A DNA stretch of 64,000 bases from Treponema sp. (GTDB lineage: Bacteria > Spirochaetota > Spirochaetia > Treponematales > Treponemataceae), in the NCBI GenBank assembly GCA_024400915.1, contig JAKSLX010000001.1, positions 223,407-287,406 of the forward strand. The letters are read 5' to 3'. Position 1 is the first letter of the stretch; each line of letters starts with the position of its first letter. Of this stretch, positions 55,874-63,906 are shown one piece after another. The position numbers and the translations under genes were made by a program. The notes under the pieces are model-generated. The model ran no database searches and was not told the DNA's origin. It worked only from the letters and a program-made list of their open reading frames with translations.

Positions 55874-55900
55874 ACCGTTTTGTTAACACGGTAAAACGGT
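55874..55900 (-). promoter_or_regulatory. Operator-like inverted repeat before the ATPase gene
   Basis: Perfect 8-bp arms ACCGTTTT (55874-55881) and AAAACGGT (55893-55900) with an 11-nt spacer, about 25 bp before the ATPase ATG. AAGGATCGAGGG serves as ribosome-binding site. Confidence 0.4.
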
Positions 55901-56006
55901 AAAATTAAATTTGAGGCATTTTTAACTGGAATCGCTATAGAATACTTCTCATAATTGAAATTCCTGCAGAATCTCAGAAATTATTCGCAGTCTGAAAATC
56001 ATTTTT

Positions 56007-56345
56007 TTACTTTACTGCGAAAGATTTTCCATATAAAGAATTCTCTCCGCTACCCAACTCAATTACCTTCGATTCCAAAATAAGAGATTGAATGTTTTTA
56101 GAGTATTTTGCTTCAGGGCCTTTATCAAGTTCAATATCCAGAGCTTCAAATAAATATTCATTCTGTTCAAAAAGCAGTCCGGAATCCTGATTATTCAACA
56201 AAGAAAATAAAACAGTCCCCTGAAGCTTTGCAAATGCAACATCCCGTGACAGATTCTACTTGTTCATGAGATACTTTGTTAAATCATCAACACACATTCT
56301 TATTGCTGTCTGTATTTTTATTTCAGGCAAATTCACGGTGTCCAT
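56007..56345 (-). pseudogene. Copy B of the small partner gene, broken by an internal stop
   Basis: The frame reads MDTVNLPEIKIQTAIGMCVDDLTKYLMNK, then a TAG at 56256-56258 where copy A has TAT (Tyr), then NLSRDVAFAKLQG through LDIELDKGPEAK to FAVK and stop (56007). So the whole partner gene is about 112 codons but nonsense-broken. Before it only the tail of an ATPase (KKKAYLEYPDGHREFA) remains. Confidence 0.5.
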
Positions 56346-56376
56346 CAGGATATTCAAGATATGCCTTCTTTTTTTC
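56155..56376. repeat. 222-bp direct repeat, copy B
   Basis: Near-identical to 53771-53992 and in the same orientation. The two copies bracket the ATPase gene and are 2384 bp apart start to start. Beyond its upstream edge (56377-56628) the sequence is AT-rich with one stem-loop (TGCCTTCAAA at 56546-56555 with TTTGAAGGCA at 56573-56582) and no gene. Confidence 0.85.
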
Positions 56377-56628
56377 GTTCATAGGAGCTTCCCTCAATAT
56401 CCTTCTTACAATGTATCATATTTTTTGCAGATGGAAACATCCAGAGAAGATATAAGAAAAAAGGATTTCCAGTATCAAACTGAAAATCCTGAAGTAGGGG
56501 GCTTCTATTCTCTATTACTTATTTATGATGTTTTAGCACGATTTTTGCCTTCAAACTACGCTATTATTCACATTTGAAGGCATGACAATTTACTTAACTT
56601 TTTTTTAGACAAAATCAAGGAAAGAATA

Positions 56629-58284
56629 TCAATAATCCAGTGAAAGCTGTGCGGCACACTGTTCTTTAAAGTCAGTAATCGCCTGATCCATAGTCTTTTC
56701 ACCGTTTACATATGACCCTACAGCTTCATCGAAGATTATTTCAATAGCCTGGTCTGTCCCCTGTGAGAGTTTTCCGTTAACAGCCTTTGCCATTTCAGCA
56801 AATTCCCCGTAGAAGTTCTGTCCGCCAAGGAACGACTCTGAAAAACTATCCTTAATATGGTCAACAACTTTAAAATTTGAAACACTATCACCTGTATCAC
56901 GAGCCCAGCTTTCAAGGAATGTATCGTCTGTAGTCAAGTACTTTATGAGTTCCTTAACACCTCTTGGATTCTTTGTCTTTGCCCACGCTCCTATCCAAGT
57001 ACCACCCCAGTAATAGGCCGATGGACCAGCACACATTGCCCAATCACCAGATGTTTCTGGTGAATTTAATTTAAGTACATAGTGAAGTCCCCATGTCGGT
57101 TGAAAATAACAAAACACTTCTTTTCTATCATAATTTTCATCACAAAGATTACCCTTCATACCATCAAACCAACCTTCTGACCATTGTCCAACACGACCTT
57201 CAAGACCACGCTCCTTGAGTGTTTTACACATTTCCATGTACTCGATTGCGTTTGGATCTATAACGAGCTTGTTATTTACTACCCATGGATCCTTGCGACC
57301 AGATAAGAACGGCTTGAAAAGATCACCTGTAGAAGAAACAATGTAGCAGTTTCCGTTTGACTTGTTCTTGAGGAGTTCCGCTGTTTCAAGGAACTTGTCC
57401 CAGTTACAAAGATACTTTTGTACGATTTTAGGATCATCTGTTCCAAGATACTTCTTTGCAAGAGATCGACGATAAAACAAAGCACCAGGAGTTGTCTGCC
57501 ATGAAAGGGCATAAACCCTGCCATTGTACATTCCAACTTCTGCTGGATATTTAATCATCTTATCTTTAGTTTCATTGTATATGTCGGTAAGATCAAGAAG
57601 TAGGCCTGATTCAACATACTTACGAACAAATGCATCTTCAAGGGCGAAGACATCTGGACATCCAGAACCTGATGCAAGAACTGGGTCAAGCTTATCAGGA
57701 AACTGGCCTACTGGAGTAAGTGAATAATCAATTTCATATTTCCCTTTATAACGAGAATCTTCCTGAAAATACTTTGTGATCATTCCGTCCAATTCATCTG
57801 TAAATGACCATACCTCGAGTTCATTGCTTTTTCTTGGTCTTTTATTAATATTGCCAGAAACGACAGCATCGCTTCCGTATTCAGCTATAAACTCCGTGGT
57901 AAAAACTTCGGTAATCTTCATATAGCCATCGACTTCACCATATGAAACTCTCTTTTCTTTACCCAGTGAAAACAATTTCGATGAAATGGAATTAAAAATA
58001 CCAAGAGATTTATAATCTCTAAGCGATTGTGCCTGTTTTGCAATCACCTTGCATTCAAAGGCAGCTGCCCTCAATCTATCAAAATCTTTATCTCCTGCAT
58101 GTACCAGGATTGCCTCTGCAGAAATAGCATCCGAATAAATAAGAGCCGTATTTTCCTCTGAAATCATCATTGCACAGGTATCATCAGAACCAAGGTATTT
58201 ATAAGAAAACACCATATCTTCTGCAGATGAAAACGATACAAATGCAAAAAGCAGTACAAATAAACTAAATAATGTTTTTTTCAT
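56629..58284 (-). CDS. Orphan periplasmic solute-binding protein (family 1) with extra N-terminal domain
   Basis: 551 residues with a signal peptide (LFSLFVLLFAFVSFSSA). The first 150 residues are an unfamiliar domain; from about 155 (ELEVWSFTDELDGMITKYFQE) it is an extracellular sugar-binding-type (SBP_bac_1) protein, with VALSWQTTPGALFYRRSLAKKYLG and GGTWIGAWAKTKNP typical. No transporter permease or ATPase is adjacent. AGAGGAG ribosome-binding site. It follows the DUF262 gene by 26 bp but is probably not part of the defence operon. Confidence 0.8.
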   Translation of the reverse strand: MKKTLFSLFVLLFAFVSFSSAEDMVFSYKYLGSDDTCAMMISEENTALIYSDAISAEAILVHAGDKDFDRLRAAAFECKVIAKQAQSLRDYKSLGIFNSISSKLFSLGKEKRVSYGEVDGYMKITEVFTTEFIAEYGSDAVVSGNINKRPRKSNELEVWSFTDELDGMITKYFQEDSRYKGKYEIDYSLTPVGQFPDKLDPVLASGSGCPDVFALEDAFVRKYVESGLLLDLTDIYNETKDKMIKYPAEVGMYNGRVYALSWQTTPGALFYRRSLAKKYLGTDDPKIVQKYLCNWDKFLETAELLKNKSNGNCYIVSSTGDLFKPFLSGRKDPWVVNNKLVIDPNAIEYMEMCKTLKERGLEGRVGQWSEGWFDGMKGNLCDENYDRKEVFCYFQPTWGLHYVLKLNSPETSGDWAMCAGPSAYYWGGTWIGAWAKTKNPRGVKELIKYLTTDDTFLESWARDTGDSVSNFKVVDHIKDSFSESFLGGQNFYGEFAEMAKAVNGKLSQGTDQAIEIIFDEAVGSYVNGEKTMDQAITDFKEQCAAQLSLDY

Positions 58285-58310
58285 ATAGACTCCTCTTCTA
58301 GTGTAACTTT

Positions 58311-60404
58311 TTATTCTTCTGGCTTTAAGTTAAAAACAAGTTCCGCTTTATCCTTTCCGTATTCGTCAAACAGTTTATTCAAAATTCTCATTTTGGCAGA
58401 AGTTGAATTATGGGTGTAAAGATAAACATTGTCACCTAATTTATACCAGTCTCCATCTTTTTCAGTATCTGAGATTGTTATATTTTCATAATTCTCATCT
58501 GCTGCAAGAATTCTGATTTGACTTGGGTCCTCTTCATAAATCTGTTTGATTACTTCTTTGAACATCTCTACCCAGGCGTTTGTTTCGTGTTCTTTTACAT
58601 TTCCATAAGAATATGAAACAAGAACTCTACCTGTCAGTTCTTCATCATCATCCAAAGTTACAGAAATGACTTCTTTTTTAGGAGGGGTAAAATCTGTTTT
58701 AGGAAATGGCCACAAAGCATTTGCCTGAGCAAGAAGTTTTTCCATTCGGTCATTCATTTCTTTTTGAGTCCAATGGTCATAATCAAGTAAGGGCTTATTC
58801 AAATTAAGTCCACTGTCTTTAAAGCCTTTCTCAATTGTTTTCTTTTCTGAGAATGAATTATTACTATACTTTGAATTGTAGCCTGTAAGTGTGAGATTTT
58901 TTAGAGTATGGATATTCTGGTCATAAACATTCTGGTAATCATTACCAAGTTCTGCTTTCCAATCATCAGTTAATGTCTGAGGCATGATGTGTTCAATTGT
59001 TAGATCTCCATTTTCCATCATTTCAATTACATTAACTCGTTCAACAGTATCACCATTTTCAAAGCGGTCAAAAATGTATTCACGATTCTTCTTGAACATA
59101 TGGTAAACATCACGATTAGTAAGAGATTCTGTAAATTCTTTATCAGTTGGGAAGCCTGCAGCACCACTTCTTGAAAGAAGATAGTAAATCAAGATAGACG
59201 AATAAGATGATTCTGAATTATCGGCCTTAAGTTTCATTACTTCTGAATCCAATGTACAGAAAACTTTGTTCAAAGCATTGGAAGTATAATTTGGACACAT
59301 AATACGGCGGCAGATGTAAGTTTCAAGAACTTTCAAAGTTGATTCAACATCCGCAAAAGTAATTTCACTTCTCTTCTCGTGACCAAACATTGCCAATAAG
59401 AAAGGATAACTAACAGTCATTTCAATATTGTTCAATCTGTAGAGAATTGAAGAAACTGTATCTTTTGGATCATTTTTTGCAGTGATGATTTTTCCGTAAA
59501 TCTGAGCATAGTAAAGCATATCTTTTAAGATAGTTTCACAGTCATCAGCGTTTTCAATATTCATTGTTTCAAGAACATATTCTTTGAAAGTGAAATAAAC
59601 ATTATTGATATTAGGAATTTTTTTCTGAATCATTGTAAGATAGTTACGGATAAAACCACTTACATTGTAATTGGTACATTTTTCAATTTTGTTCCAATAT
59701 TTTTCGTAATAATCTTCCTGCTTTTTAGCATCCAATCCCATAAGAATAAAGTTACGGATTTTGTCACCTTCAGTAAGATCAAGACCAGTAGAGTTCAAGC
59801 TTTCAAAAATAAGCTGAGGATTATCTTCTTTATCAAGGAAAATATCGATGATTTCCAGTCTGAAAATTGCTTCATAAAGCTGGTCGATAGAAATTTCATT
59901 TTTCTTGATACGGTTTTCAAAATAATGATAGTTCTGAGTGATGTTTGAACTTTCAACAAATTCTGTTGGATCATTTGTGATGAGTTTATCAAAAGAAGTA
60001 CAGTCATCCTTAATCGGTTTAAGACGAAGTTTGCGGTCTTCTGTCTGATATTCATCAACAAGAAATTTCTTTTCAATCTTTTCTGCAAGGCGTGCATCTT
60101 CCGGAGTTACCAAACCAGACTTCATAAGATTTACCATTGCAGTAAAAAGGATTGAAATTGTAGTGATACGCTGCTGGCCATCAATTACCAGATAGTCAGA
60201 TTTGCCGCCTTTATTTGCAGCAGAAGTTACAACACTGCCAAAGAAGTGAGTTTTGCGGTCTTTCTTTATGATTTGAACAAGATCGTTAAAGAGCTGTTCA
60301 CACTGTTTCTGCTTCCAGTCGTAGTTACGCTGATAAACAGGAATGATATAACGGTTGTCTGAACCGTCGAGAAATTTTAGTAAAAGTTTGGCTTCTCCGT
60401 GCAT
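58311..60404 (-). CDS. DUF262-DUF1524 nuclease (GmrSD-like), last gene of the TIR operon
   Basis: 697 residues. N-terminal DUF262 with IPVYQRNYDWKQKQCEQLF (about 17-35) and the DGQQR motif in YLVIDGQQRITT (about 71-82). DUF1524 HNH-like nuclease near 470: LTIEHIMPQTL then LGNDYQ and NLTLTGYNSKYSN. A further C-terminal domain (about 575-697) is of unknown type. This fused pair corresponds to type IV restriction enzyme GmrSD and related defence nucleases. It begins 4 bp after the TIR gene stop, so it is cotranscribed. Confidence 0.88.
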   Translation of the reverse strand: MHGEAKLLLKFLDGSDNRYIIPVYQRNYDWKQKQCEQLFNDLVQIIKKDRKTHFFGSVVTSAANKGGKSDYLVIDGQQRITTISILFTAMVNLMKSGLVTPEDARLAEKIEKKFLVDEYQTEDRKLRLKPIKDDCTSFDKLITNDPTEFVESSNITQNYHYFENRIKKNEISIDQLYEAIFRLEIIDIFLDKEDNPQLIFESLNSTGLDLTEGDKIRNFILMGLDAKKQEDYYEKYWNKIEKCTNYNVSGFIRNYLTMIQKKIPNINNVYFTFKEYVLETMNIENADDCETILKDMLYYAQIYGKIITAKNDPKDTVSSILYRLNNIEMTVSYPFLLAMFGHEKRSEITFADVESTLKVLETYICRRIMCPNYTSNALNKVFCTLDSEVMKLKADNSESSYSSILIYYLLSRSGAAGFPTDKEFTESLTNRDVYHMFKKNREYIFDRFENGDTVERVNVIEMMENGDLTIEHIMPQTLTDDWKAELGNDYQNVYDQNIHTLKNLTLTGYNSKYSNNSFSEKKTIEKGFKDSGLNLNKPLLDYDHWTQKEMNDRMEKLLAQANALWPFPKTDFTPPKKEVISVTLDDDEELTGRVLVSYSYGNVKEHETNAWVEMFKEVIKQIYEEDPSQIRILAADENYENITISDTEKDGDWYKLGDNVYLYTHNSTSAKMRILNKLFDEYGKDKAELVFNLKPEE

Positions 60405-60408
60405 GGTG

Positions 60409-61587
60409 TTAGTCCTTTAATACTGAATAGAGAAAGTCGTTGTCTATTAAAGTAAGACCGTATTCTGTTTCAAAATATTTTTGTAAGTTTTCTTTTGAAT
60501 CGTTGTGTATTGGTACAGTTTCAATTCTAAAATCTATATTCATTTGCTGAATTTTAGAACATTTCCTACAGTACTCAGTATCATCATCAATTGGTCCTAT
60601 TATCGAAAATTGTTTTGTTGTAAAATTTTTAGAAATCAACCACCACGGTCCACCATTCATTGTTGTATAAGACCATGCTTTGTGTTCATATTTTTTATGG
60701 TTTTCAGATCTTCGTTTCATAGCTTCCTGCATAGTTATCTGTGTACCTGTACCATCAAAAATGACGTCATTATCCGATACAAAGAAAACCAATTCATCAG
60801 GATAATCAGCACTATCAAAAGACTCCAGACCTTTTAATGCATCATTTAATGCATCTTGAACAGAACTCTGAGTATGCATGCTTCTGTAAGGAGTTGCTTG
60901 ATCCGGTCCCCAAAAAGCATAATTTGAAAAACCATAATATGAGTTTTCATTATATTGGTTAATCTCAATAATCAAATCTTTTGGGGCTCTAAAATAGTAA
61001 ACTTTAAAGCGCTCACAAATTTTAGTAACTTCTTGAATTGCTGGAGTCGCAATTATTTTAGTGAAATCAAATAAATCAGAATCCTTCTTAATTGAAGCAT
61101 TATTATTCGATTCCTCGTTTCCAATAGAATTCTCTTTATTTAATAATCTCTGATCTCGTCTAATCAAGTTTTTAATTTGTTTTATCGTTTTTTCAATGTC
61201 ATTTACATCAATCGTTTCGCATCGCTTCCCGTTAAAAAAAGGAAAATAACTAACTAATTCATTAATTGAAATATCTAGTAAGTATGGTATTACACGTTGA
61301 TCTTTTTTGTTAATTTGTCTGGAAATCGCATTTTTTAATTCTTCTTTTGGCCAGTCTTTATTTAAAAAAGCTTTTGAAAGAAAAAGGATAACATATTTCG
61401 ATTGTAATAAGCCATTTCTAAATACTTGATCAATAATATCATCGCCGGGGAAAATTTCAGCCTCATCAAACCAGCATTTATAATCAGTCTTCAAACCGTT
61501 ATACACTTTTCGTACAATTTCTTTATTCTCACTTGCATGACTTAAAAAAAAGTCTATATTTTTTTCAATTTCTTCCTCTTTTTCCAT
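60409..61587 (-). CDS. TIR-domain protein with long uncharacterised C-terminus
   Basis: 392 residues. The N-terminal TIR domain (about 8-150) begins IDFFLSHASENKEIVRKVYNGL and has the presumed catalytic Glu in LNKDWPKEELKNAI (E83). After a linker, residues 165-392 form an unknown domain with IIEINQYNENSYYGFSNYAF, YPDELVFFVSDNDVIFDGTG and C-x2-C (CRKCSKIQQ). It could bind a second messenger or DNA; this cannot be decided. It follows the ThsB-like gene by 10 bp. Confidence 0.82.
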   Translation of the reverse strand: MEKEEEIEKNIDFFLSHASENKEIVRKVYNGLKTDYKCWFDEAEIFPGDDIIDQVFRNGLLQSKYVILFLSKAFLNKDWPKEELKNAISRQINKKDQRVIPYLLDISINELVSYFPFFNGKRCETIDVNDIEKTIKQIKNLIRRDQRLLNKENSIGNEESNNNASIKKDSDLFDFTKIIATPAIQEVTKICERFKVYYFRAPKDLIIEINQYNENSYYGFSNYAFWGPDQATPYRSMHTQSSVQDALNDALKGLESFDSADYPDELVFFVSDNDVIFDGTGTQITMQEAMKRRSENHKKYEHKAWSYTTMNGGPWWLISKNFTTKQFSIIGPIDDDTEYCRKCSKIQQMNIDFRIETVPIHNDSKENLQKYFETEYGLTLIDNDFLYSVLKD

Positions 61588-61597
61588 AATTTAATCC

Positions 61598-62209
61598 TTA
61601 TAATCTAGGTCCAGAATTATTCCTTCTCATTCTTCTTGATAAATCATAATCACACGATTCTTTATCACCCCACGCCATTTCAATCATGTATGATAACTTT
61701 GATGAATCCAAATCATCCCAATTTATTACAGAAATTTTTGCTCCTTTATGAAGAAGATTATCTATAATTCTTTCAGGTATGAAAGGATATCTTTTTTCCA
61801 TTTCTTCTCGCGATGACACGGTTGTCCACGATAATTCTGAAGGAAAAACTTTTTCTTTTTCTCCGACATGTGCTGCTGTTTTATATGCACTTGAAACTTC
61901 TGGAAGATGAATAACAATTATTCCAGATTTTTTATTCTTTATACCGTCATACATACTTGAATATAATTCCCAATCAATATGTTTGCGGTATTTTGTTTCC
62001 CTTCCAACCAGAAGTATGGTTACAGTAGTGTCTGCAAGATATTCATCACGAATTACCATCCTAATTTTTTCGTCATCCCAATCATCAGGAATATCACCAG
62101 TATCAACCGAACCATCAATAAAGATATTATAATCTTTCCCAAATTGGACAAGTCTTTCTTTATACCATTGATCATTGGCATGATGATAGCTAATAAACAC
62201 TCTATGCAT
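61598..62209 (-). CDS. DUF1863/ThsB-like TIR protein
   Basis: 203 residues. The N-terminus HRVFISYHHANDQWYKERL and the YRKHIDWELYSS motif (likely catalytic Glu E81) match the DUF1863 TIR-like family to which Thoeris ThsB belongs. ThsB proteins make cyclic ADP-ribose-type signals from NAD+ on infection. No ThsA effector is seen in the window. Starts 10 bp after the preceding TIR gene; the TGGAG at the end of that gene acts as ribosome-binding site. Confidence 0.82.
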   Translation of the reverse strand: MHRVFISYHHANDQWYKERLVQFGKDYNIFIDGSVDTGDIPDDWDDEKIRMVIRDEYLADTTVTILLVGRETKYRKHIDWELYSSMYDGIKNKKSGIIVIHLPEVSSAYKTAAHVGEKEKVFPSELSWTTVSSREEMEKRYPFIPERIIDNLLHKGAKISVINWDDLDSSKLSYMIEMAWGDKESCDYDLSRRMRRNNSGPRL

Positions 62210-62219
62210 ATTTGTTATT

Positions 62220-62768
62220 TCAACTCCATAAACTTTTTAATATTTCATCTCGATGTTTAATTCTTTCTTCGAGTTTTATTGATTTTATTTTATTTAAATC
62301 CTCTACAGATATCTCTTTATATTGATTTAAGTATTCCTGTCCATCATATAAAGCTTTTCCCTGATTGTTTAATATAGGCATTACTAAAATATTACTAGCA
62401 TTGTTTTTGCAATCAAAATATCCCAATTCCCAAGGTACCCATTTAGAATCTATGGAATTATGGGTATGCGAATATAATATATAATTTGAATTATCCATTG
62501 CCTTCTTTAGTTTATCAGCCATATCATTAATAGAAACCCCTTTTGCATCTACCCTATCAAGAAAAGCCGAAAACCCCATATCTTTTAGTTTTTTATATAA
62601 TCCTTGTATTAACTCAAAATCAGCAGAACTATGCGATAGAAAAAAATCATAGTGAGATTTTAAAGATGATGATTCATTAAGAAGCCGTTCTGAATATCGT
62701 GAATCTCTTACGGAAAAAAGAACAATATTTTTTTTTAATTCTGATTCTGTAAAATAAGTTTTTGACAT
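62220..62768 (-). CDS. TIR-domain protein (stand-alone)
   Basis: 182 residues, all TIR after a 38-residue N-terminal lead. YDFFLSHSSADFELIQGLYKKLKDMGF starts the fold (about 40) and SKWVPWELGYFDC carries the catalytic Glu (E114). The whole protein therefore is an NADase/cyclase-type TIR without another domain, like small ThsB-type proteins. Begins 4 bp after the cyclase stop (AAAGGAT site inside the cyclase end). It is the second gene of the cluster. Confidence 0.82.
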   Translation of the reverse strand: MSKTYFTESELKKNIVLFSVRDSRYSERLLNESSSLKSHYDFFLSHSSADFELIQGLYKKLKDMGFSAFLDRVDAKGVSINDMADKLKKAMDNSNYILYSHTHNSIDSKWVPWELGYFDCKNNASNILVMPILNNQGKALYDGQEYLNQYKEISVEDLNKIKSIKLEERIKHRDEILKSLWS

Positions 62769-62772
62769 AACG

Positions 62773-63906
62773 TTAATTTATCCTTTTTAAGTTGGGAATA
62801 ATTTTTGAGTTAAAGAAATCAAAATAGAAATTATATAAATAAGGCATTTTTGAAGTCAGATATTCCAATTCAAAATATGGAGTATCATCTGGTACTATAT
62901 TTTGCAGATAATTACTTATATGAATAAATCCTTTCCCCTCAACATTTCTATCCACAAAAGATGCTCCAAAGGTTGGCAAAGCAGTATATTCGAATAATTC
63001 AAGTGTAATATTATTTCTAAATTGTGTTTTTTCATACCAATCTTTAATCATAGCAATTGAAAATTGTTTATTATTAAAATCTAATTTACCTTCTTTTGAT
63101 CCGAATAAATCACTTATTTGTTCTTTAAGAGAATCAGCAGCATAAATCACTTTAATATTTACTTTTCTATTATCTGAAAAATCAATCTTTTTTATGGAAT
63201 TTAGTGCAGTGGGATTATAAATTCCATAAAAAATGACTTCATTACAGTCTTTCAATCGTTCAGGAAATGTCTTTTCTAAATTTTCAGTCTTTGGCATTGT
63301 TTGTGAAACAATCTGTGTCATGTAGTTCAATTTTAATTTATTGCTGTTTCCAACTTTCAATGTATCATCTGAGATCAAAACTGAATAACATATATGTTTA
63401 TAGTGATGCTTATCTATAACAGTTCCTTCGTCTATTTTTTCATAACGATATTTATCAATTTTTGTTACATCATCACGAATGAATCTTTCGTAATATTCTT
63501 TATGTATAATAACTGCATCTTTATCACCTGCATCGATTATTCTAGCTGTATTATTTATTAAATCGCCAACAAGATTTTTATTATTATTAACATCGCTTTC
63601 AATAATGTTTGCAGCACCATAATTAATTGCGGCTCTAAATTTCAACTCATTAATATCAGCCCATTTTTTTATTTCAAATATAAAATCAACTGCTTTTTGA
63701 TAATCATGTTCCGGATCAATATTCTCATATCCTAAAAAAACGCCATCACCAGTTGGAATCACAATCCCATCTGTAATATTAATAGTGTTTAATATTTCTT
63801 TAATTTTTGGATGAAATTCTCTTGCAAACTTACACTGTTGTGGCTCAGTTTTTGTTGAATAACCTACCAAATCAATATCTACAATAAATAAAGAACAATT
63901 TTTCAT
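62773..63906 (-). CDS. Stand-alone class III nucleotide cyclase of the TIR operon (Pycsar-like)
   Basis: 377 residues, no membrane segment. The cyclase homology domain spans about 1-190: IVDIDLVGYS (metal Asp D12), IPTGDGVFLGYE (second metal Asp D54), FRAAINYGAANI, and VGDLINNTARII (N118 and R122 for the transition state). Both metal Asp and the Asn/Arg pair are kept, so it should be active. The C-terminus (about 195-377), with DCNEVIFYGIYNPTAL, NIKVIYAADSL and FGASFVDRNVEGKGFIHIS, resembles a PLD-like/DUF5919-type fold without HKD motifs (low confidence). It overlaps the hsdS stop by ATGA; AAGGAG is its ribosome-binding site. Confidence 0.82.
   Translation of the reverse strand: MKNCSLFIVDIDLVGYSTKTEPQQCKFAREFHPKIKEILNTINITDGIVIPTGDGVFLGYENIDPEHDYQKAVDFIFEIKKWADINELKFRAAINYGAANIIESDVNNNKNLVGDLINNTARIIDAGDKDAVIIHKEYYERFIRDDVTKIDKYRYEKIDEGTVIDKHHYKHICYSVLISDDTLKVGNSNKLKLNYMTQIVSQTMPKTENLEKTFPERLKDCNEVIFYGIYNPTALNSIKKIDFSDNRKVNIKVIYAADSLKEQISDLFGSKEGKLDFNNKQFSIAMIKDWYEKTQFRNNITLELFEYTALPTFGASFVDRNVEGKGFIHISNYLQNIVPDDTPYFELEYLTSKMPYLYNFYFDFFNSKIIPNLKRIN

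Noticed and set aside
56260..56577. A 105-residue plus-strand open frame
   Set aside because: It runs through repeat B on the strand opposite to the broken partner gene and has no ribosome-binding site or recognisable family.
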